The notes under the pieces: generated by a model
What the model saw: the letters and a program-made list of their open reading frames with translations, nothing else
Database searches by the model: none
Told to the model about the DNA's origin: nothing
Source of the DNA: Lentzea aerocolonigenes
Lineage (GTDB): Bacteria; Actinomycetota; Actinomycetes; Mycobacteriales; Pseudonocardiaceae
Assembly: GCF_000974445.1 (NCBI RefSeq)
Contig: NZ_BBOJ01000006.1
Span: 124,001 to 188,000, forward strand
Length of the DNA: 64,000 nucleotides
Direction: 5' to 3'
In this document: in pieces, positions 61,018 through 64,000 of the stretch
Layout of the letters: every line of letters begins with the position of its first letter
Numbering within the stretch: position 1 is the stretch's first letter
Made by a program: the position numbers and the translations under genes

Positions 61018-62709
61018 TCAGGGCAAGAGCGGCACACTCCAGACGAGGGCGGTGCCGTGATCCGGTGCGCTGTCGATGGTGAGCGTTCCGGCGTGTTTTT
61101 CGGCGCGAGTGCGGAGATTCGCCAGGCCGCTGCGGCGAGTGGTGCCGCCGATGCCGCAGCCGTCGTCTTCGATCCGAGCGGTGACCGCGTCGGGAGTCGC
61201 GGTGACGTCGACCGTCGCAGTGTTGGCACGGGCGTGGCGTGCGGTGTTGGACAAGGCTTCGCGGACGACCGCGATAAGGTCCGCGGCGATGTCGCCGGGC
61301 ACAAGGGTGTCCAGCGGGCCGTCGAACCGCAGGGCCGGGGTGAAGCCGAGGGGCTCGGTGGCGTCGTGGATGACGGCGGTGAGCTGGCGGCGCAGACTCG
61401 GTGGCTCGTCGGCTGTCAGTGGTGTCTGCAGGTTGAAGATCGTCGTCCGGATGTCGCCGACCACCTGGTCCAGCTTGCGCACGACGGTCACGAGTCGCCG
61501 TCGTTGGTCGGTGGTCGCGGTGGTGGCGATGCTGTGCAGGGACAGGCCGGCCGCGAAGACCTCCTGGATCACGTGGTCGTGCAGGTCGCGGCCAATGCGG
61601 TCGCGATCTTCCAGCAACTGCAGCGTCTCGGCGTCGGCGCGGTGCAGGGCGAGGCGCTGGGCCAGCGCTGCCTGGGAGGCGAACGAGGCGAGCAGGTCGA
61701 GGTCGCGGTGGTCGAAGCCGCGGCGGCCGGGGCTGTTGGCGACGACCAGCACACCGGTCGGGGTTTCGCCGGGTGCCACGAGCGGGGCGGTCATTCCCGC
61801 GCCGAGGTGGGCGGACCAGGGTGCGCCCGGGACGTGACGGCGTGCGTCTGCGGCGATGTTGTCGCTGAGCAGCGGTTGTGCGTTGGACATGGTCAGTCCG
61901 GACAGCGATTCCGCCGCGGGCATCTCCTGTCCGAGGAGTTCGCCCGCGTTCTGTCCGGCGGCTGCGCGGATGCTCAGCACAGCGGGGTCGTGGGTGGGCA
62001 CGATGACGGCGGCGATGTCGGCGTCGGCGACGGTGCGCGCGTGGTCGGCGATCAGGTGCAGCACGTCGTCGGTGTTGGTTCCGGCCAGCAGCGCGGCGGT
62101 GATCTCGACGCTGGCGTGCTGCCACGCGGCACGGCGCTGGGCCTCGGTGTAGAGCCGCGCGTTGTCGACGGCGACGGCGGCGAACCCGGCGAGCGACTCG
62201 ACCAGTGCCTCGTCCTCGGCGCTGAAGTCGTGGCCGCCCTGTTTCTCGGTCAGGTAGAGGTTTCCGAAGGCCTGGCCGCGGATGACGATCGGAACGCCGA
62301 GGAAGGACCGCATCGGTGGATGGCCGGGTGGGAAACCGGCGGAGGCGGGGTGCGAGGTGAGATCGGCCAGCCGGATCGGACGTGGCTCGGTGATCAGCAG
62401 ACCGAGAATGCCCTCGCCGTGCGGCGGGTGCCCGATCTCGAGTGCGATTTCGTCGTCGACACCGCTGTGCACGAACTCCTGCACGACCTTGTCCGGCCCG
62501 AGCACTCCCAGCGCGGCATACCGGGCGTCGACGAGGTCTTTCGCCGCATCGACGATGTGGCGCAGCACCACGGGCAGCTCGACGTGGGAGGCCACCAGAT
62601 GGCCTGCCCGCAGGAGCGCCCACAGCCGTTCGGTGCGGGCGGTGCCGGGAAGCCTGAGCGGGTCGGCAGGGCTGGAGGGCGGATCAGATTTCCTGCCGTG
62701 CTCGGTCAC
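61018..62709 (-). CDS. GAF sensor histidine kinase, DevS/DosS-like
   Basis: A 563-residue sensor kinase. Two GAF domains lie at about residues 40-185 (LRHIVDAAKDLVDARYAALGVL, FLGVPIVIRGQAFGNLYLTEK, cited by ends) and 205-350, then a HisKA_3 helix with the phosphorylated His in IGRDLHDHVIQEVFAAGLSLH (about 375), and the HATPase with VREALSNTARHARA, DDGCGIGG and GLANLRTRA. This is the DevS/DosS layout, whose first GAF binds heme to sense oxygen, NO or CO; heme binding here is not proven. GTG 62709 has AGGAGG five bases upstream. No response-regulator gene is adjacent. Confidence 0.9.
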   Translation of the reverse strand: MTEHGRKSDPPSSPADPLRLPGTARTERLWALLRAGHLVASHVELPVVLRHIVDAAKDLVDARYAALGVLGPDKVVQEFVHSGVDDEIALEIGHPPHGEGILGLLITEPRPIRLADLTSHPASAGFPPGHPPMRSFLGVPIVIRGQAFGNLYLTEKQGGHDFSAEDEALVESLAGFAAVAVDNARLYTEAQRRAAWQHASVEITAALLAGTNTDDVLHLIADHARTVADADIAAVIVPTHDPAVLSIRAAAGQNAGELLGQEMPAAESLSGLTMSNAQPLLSDNIAADARRHVPGAPWSAHLGAGMTAPLVAPGETPTGVLVVANSPGRRGFDHRDLDLLASFASQAALAQRLALHRADAETLQLLEDRDRIGRDLHDHVIQEVFAAGLSLHSIATTATTDQRRRLVTVVRKLDQVVGDIRTTIFNLQTPLTADEPPSLRRQLTAVIHDATEPLGFTPALRFDGPLDTLVPGDIAADLIAVVREALSNTARHARANTATVDVTATPDAVTARIEDDGCGIGGTTRRSGLANLRTRAEKHAGTLTIDSAPDHGTALVWSVPLLP

Positions 62710-62873
62710 GCTCGCCTCCTCCGCGACGATCTGGTGGACAGTGTCCATGATGGTCGCGCGGGACGGGTGGTGCCGAGCGGCTCCCGCGCCACGGGACCTC
62801 TGGCACTGCGCGTGCTGCGGCACTGACGCTCATCCTCGATGCTGGAACCGTTGTCTCGTCCCTGGGAGTCGTC

Positions 62874-63296
62874 GTGTCAGATCGGCAACAGCTCGAGGTC
62901 CTGGAGCTCGATGTGTGTCTGGCGTTGCTGCAGACCGTGCGGGTGGGACGACTTGTCTTCACCGAGGACGCGCTGCCGGCGGTGCAACCTGTCAACTTCC
63001 GGATGCACCGGGGGCAGGTGGTCATCCGGGTGGCCGGCGGGGCCAAACTCGCCGCTGCGACCGGGAACTCCGTGGTCGCCCTCGAGGCCGACGAGCTGGA
63101 CCCGGACTTGCGCACCGGGTGGAGCGTGACGGTGGTCGGTCACGCGAGCCTGATCACCGACGTCACCGAGCTCACGGACATCGCCGGCACCTGGCTGCAG
63201 CCGTGGGTGGACGGACGGCGTGACCACTTCGTCCGCATCCAGACAGAGAAAGTCACCGGACGACGCCTGCACTCCCCGGTCGGCACCTCCGCCTGA
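62874..63296 (+). CDS. pyridoxamine-5'-phosphate-oxidase-fold (FMN-binding) protein
   Basis: A 140-residue split-barrel protein. The sequence LALLQTVRVGRLVFTEDALPAVQPVNF is the usual opening of the FMN-binding PNPOx-like group common in DevR regulons, and RTGWSVTVVGHASLITD the later strand pair (both cited by ends). It probably binds FMN or F420 and reduces small molecules. GTG start with GGGAG five bases upstream. It is divergent from the sensor-kinase gene and convergent with the cupin gene. Confidence 0.85.
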   Translation: MSDRQQLEVLELDVCLALLQTVRVGRLVFTEDALPAVQPVNFRMHRGQVVIRVAGGAKLAAATGNSVVALEADELDPDLRTGWSVTVVGHASLITDVTELTDIAGTWLQPWVDGRRDHFVRIQTEKVTGRRLHSPVGTSA

Positions 63297-63303
63297 TCGC
63301 AGC

Positions 63304-63639
63304 TCAACGAAGTGCAACGGTGAGCAGGACGACCGCGTCCGCGAGTGCGGTCAACCCGTGGCGCTGCGGCGGAATGACCGCGAGCCGGCCGCTTTCCAGG
63401 ACCCACTCGTCGTCGGGGGTGTGCAGCCGGACCGTTCCTGTGATCACGTGGAGAGTCGCGGCGGGCGGCGAGTCGTGCTCGGCGAGTTCAGCTCCCTCGG
63501 CCAGCGCGATGAGCGTGACGCGTTGCGAGGAGCCGGACACCAGCGTCCGCGTCGCACGACGGGACCCGTGCTCGCGAGCCTGGGCGAGCAACTCCGGGCC
63601 GAGGGCGTCGAGCGAGGACACAGTCGGGTGGTCGGTCAC
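63304..63639 (-). CDS. cupin-domain protein
   Basis: A 111-residue cupin. The two motifs are seen as AEHDSPPAATLHVITGTVRL and ESGRLAVIPPQRHGLTAL. The metal-ligand set is incomplete compared with typical cupins (H-x-H in motif 1 is replaced), so catalysis is uncertain; a binding role is possible. GTG 63639 overlaps the transporter stop as GTGA, so the two genes are co-translated. Confidence 0.8.
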   Translation of the reverse strand: MTDHPTVSSLDALGPELLAQAREHGSRRATRTLVSGSSQRVTLIALAEGAELAEHDSPPAATLHVITGTVRLHTPDDEWVLESGRLAVIPPQRHGLTALADAVVLLTVALR

Positions 63640-64000
63640 CGCACAGGCTCCCATCCGGGTTCCGCGTCGTGCAGCGAGCGCTGCACGACGGTGACGGTGA
63701 AGGCCAGCGTGCCCGCGGCGACCACGGCCAGCGCCGCCAGCCCGAGCGCATAGGAGTCGAACGCACCGTAGAGGGCGCCCATCACCAGCGGCGGGACGAA
63801 CCCGCCCAGACCGCCCGCGGCACCGACCACGCCGGTCACCGAGCCGACCTTGGTCCCCGGCGCCAGCAGCGCGACGAGCGCGAACACCGCGCCGCTGCCC
63901 GCGCCGAGCGCGGCCGCCATCGACAGGAACGCGATCGTGCCCAGTGGCATCAACGACGGCGTGAACGCCTGCACCGCGGCTCCGGCGGTCACGACGCCCA
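63636..64000 (-). CDS. NarK-family nitrate/nitrite transporter (C-terminal part, 5' end outside window)
   Basis: The last 121 or so residues of an MFS transporter; the start is beyond the right edge. Four membrane helices are visible. GSVTGVVGAAGGLGGFVPPLVMG is the second nitrate signature of NarK/Nrt proteins. The protein moves nitrate in or nitrite out across the membrane. Together with the DevS-like kinase and Usp genes it fits an oxygen-limitation or dormancy group. Confidence 0.85.
   Translation of the reverse strand, partial: GVVTAGAAVQAFTPSLMPLGTIAFLSMAAALGAGSGAVFALVALLAPGTKVGSVTGVVGAAGGLGGFVPPLVMGALYGAFDSYALGLAALAVVAAGTLAFTVTVVQRSLHDAEPGWEPVR

Noticed and set aside
61057-62826. 589-residue plus-strand frame opposite the sensor kinase
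   Set aside because: The minus strand has clear GAF, HisKA_3 and HATPase motifs; the plus frame is Gly/Val-rich shadow sequence.

Overview
The window is GC-rich DNA with dense, often start/stop-overlapping genes, GTG and even TTG starts and several apparently leaderless genes, as expected of an actinomycete. The gene families on the two flanks (PucR, MEDS, DUF2267, DUF5335, DevS-like kinase, nSTAND1-WD40) fit a Pseudonocardiaceae- or Streptomyces-like soil actinobacterium; the genus cannot be fixed from this sequence alone. No rRNA, tRNA or CRISPR array was seen.

Layout. (1) 1-11.2 kb: one tightly coupled plus-strand protein-quality and redox operon: Hsp20, glycine-zipper stress protein, DnaK, GrpE, DnaJ (CbpA type), CbpM, ClpB, a TrxC-type thioredoxin, a DoxX-like protein, a UBP zinc finger, a cNMP-binding/thioredoxin-reductase-like flavoprotein, a PrsW-like protease and a DUF2267 protein. 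(2) 11.2-16.3 kb: stress and regulatory genes: a tiny zinc-knuckle protein, a DUF1931 histone-fold protein, DUF5335, a second DUF2267, MEDS, PucR, a STAS-like protein and an AraC regulator. (3) 16.3-23.5 kb: mobile and accessory DNA: transposase remnants, an intact IS630-type element with perfect 30-bp ends and a divergent passenger gene, a secreted lectin-like protein, a 1200-residue HTH-nSTAND-WD40 protein, and decayed fragments of LuxR, cupin and recombinase genes.

(4) 23.5-52.9 kb: a catabolic island of about 29 kb. It holds two Rieske oxygenases with a plant-type ferredoxin and a phthalate-dioxygenase-reductase-like protein, three acyl-CoA dehydrogenases, a PaaG-like isomerase, an acyl-CoA synthetase, two thiolase-family enzymes (one with a DUF35 partner, as in retro-aldolase pairs), two SDRs, an MDR reductase, a TPP-dependent E1alpha/E1beta/E2 set of acetoin-dehydrogenase type, two TetR regulators and two unusual phosphohistidine enzymes. 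The most reasonable reading is degradation of an aromatic or polycyclic compound through CoA thioesters; the substrate cannot be read from the sequence. A short motif with core CAGTAACT recurs upstream of the first genes of most transcription units and may be the operator of one of the TetR proteins.

(5) 53.0-58 kb: a secreted Rhs/YD-repeat protein translationally coupled to a small two-helix membrane protein, then remnants of an IS3-type transposase and a universal stress protein. (6) 57.6-64 kb: stress and dormancy genes again (STAS, universal stress protein with a frameshift, DUF5655, DevS-like histidine kinase, FMN-binding protein, cupin, NarK-like transporter end). The stress regions at both ends look alike in content, which suggests that blocks 3-5 were inserted into one ancestral stress neighbourhood.
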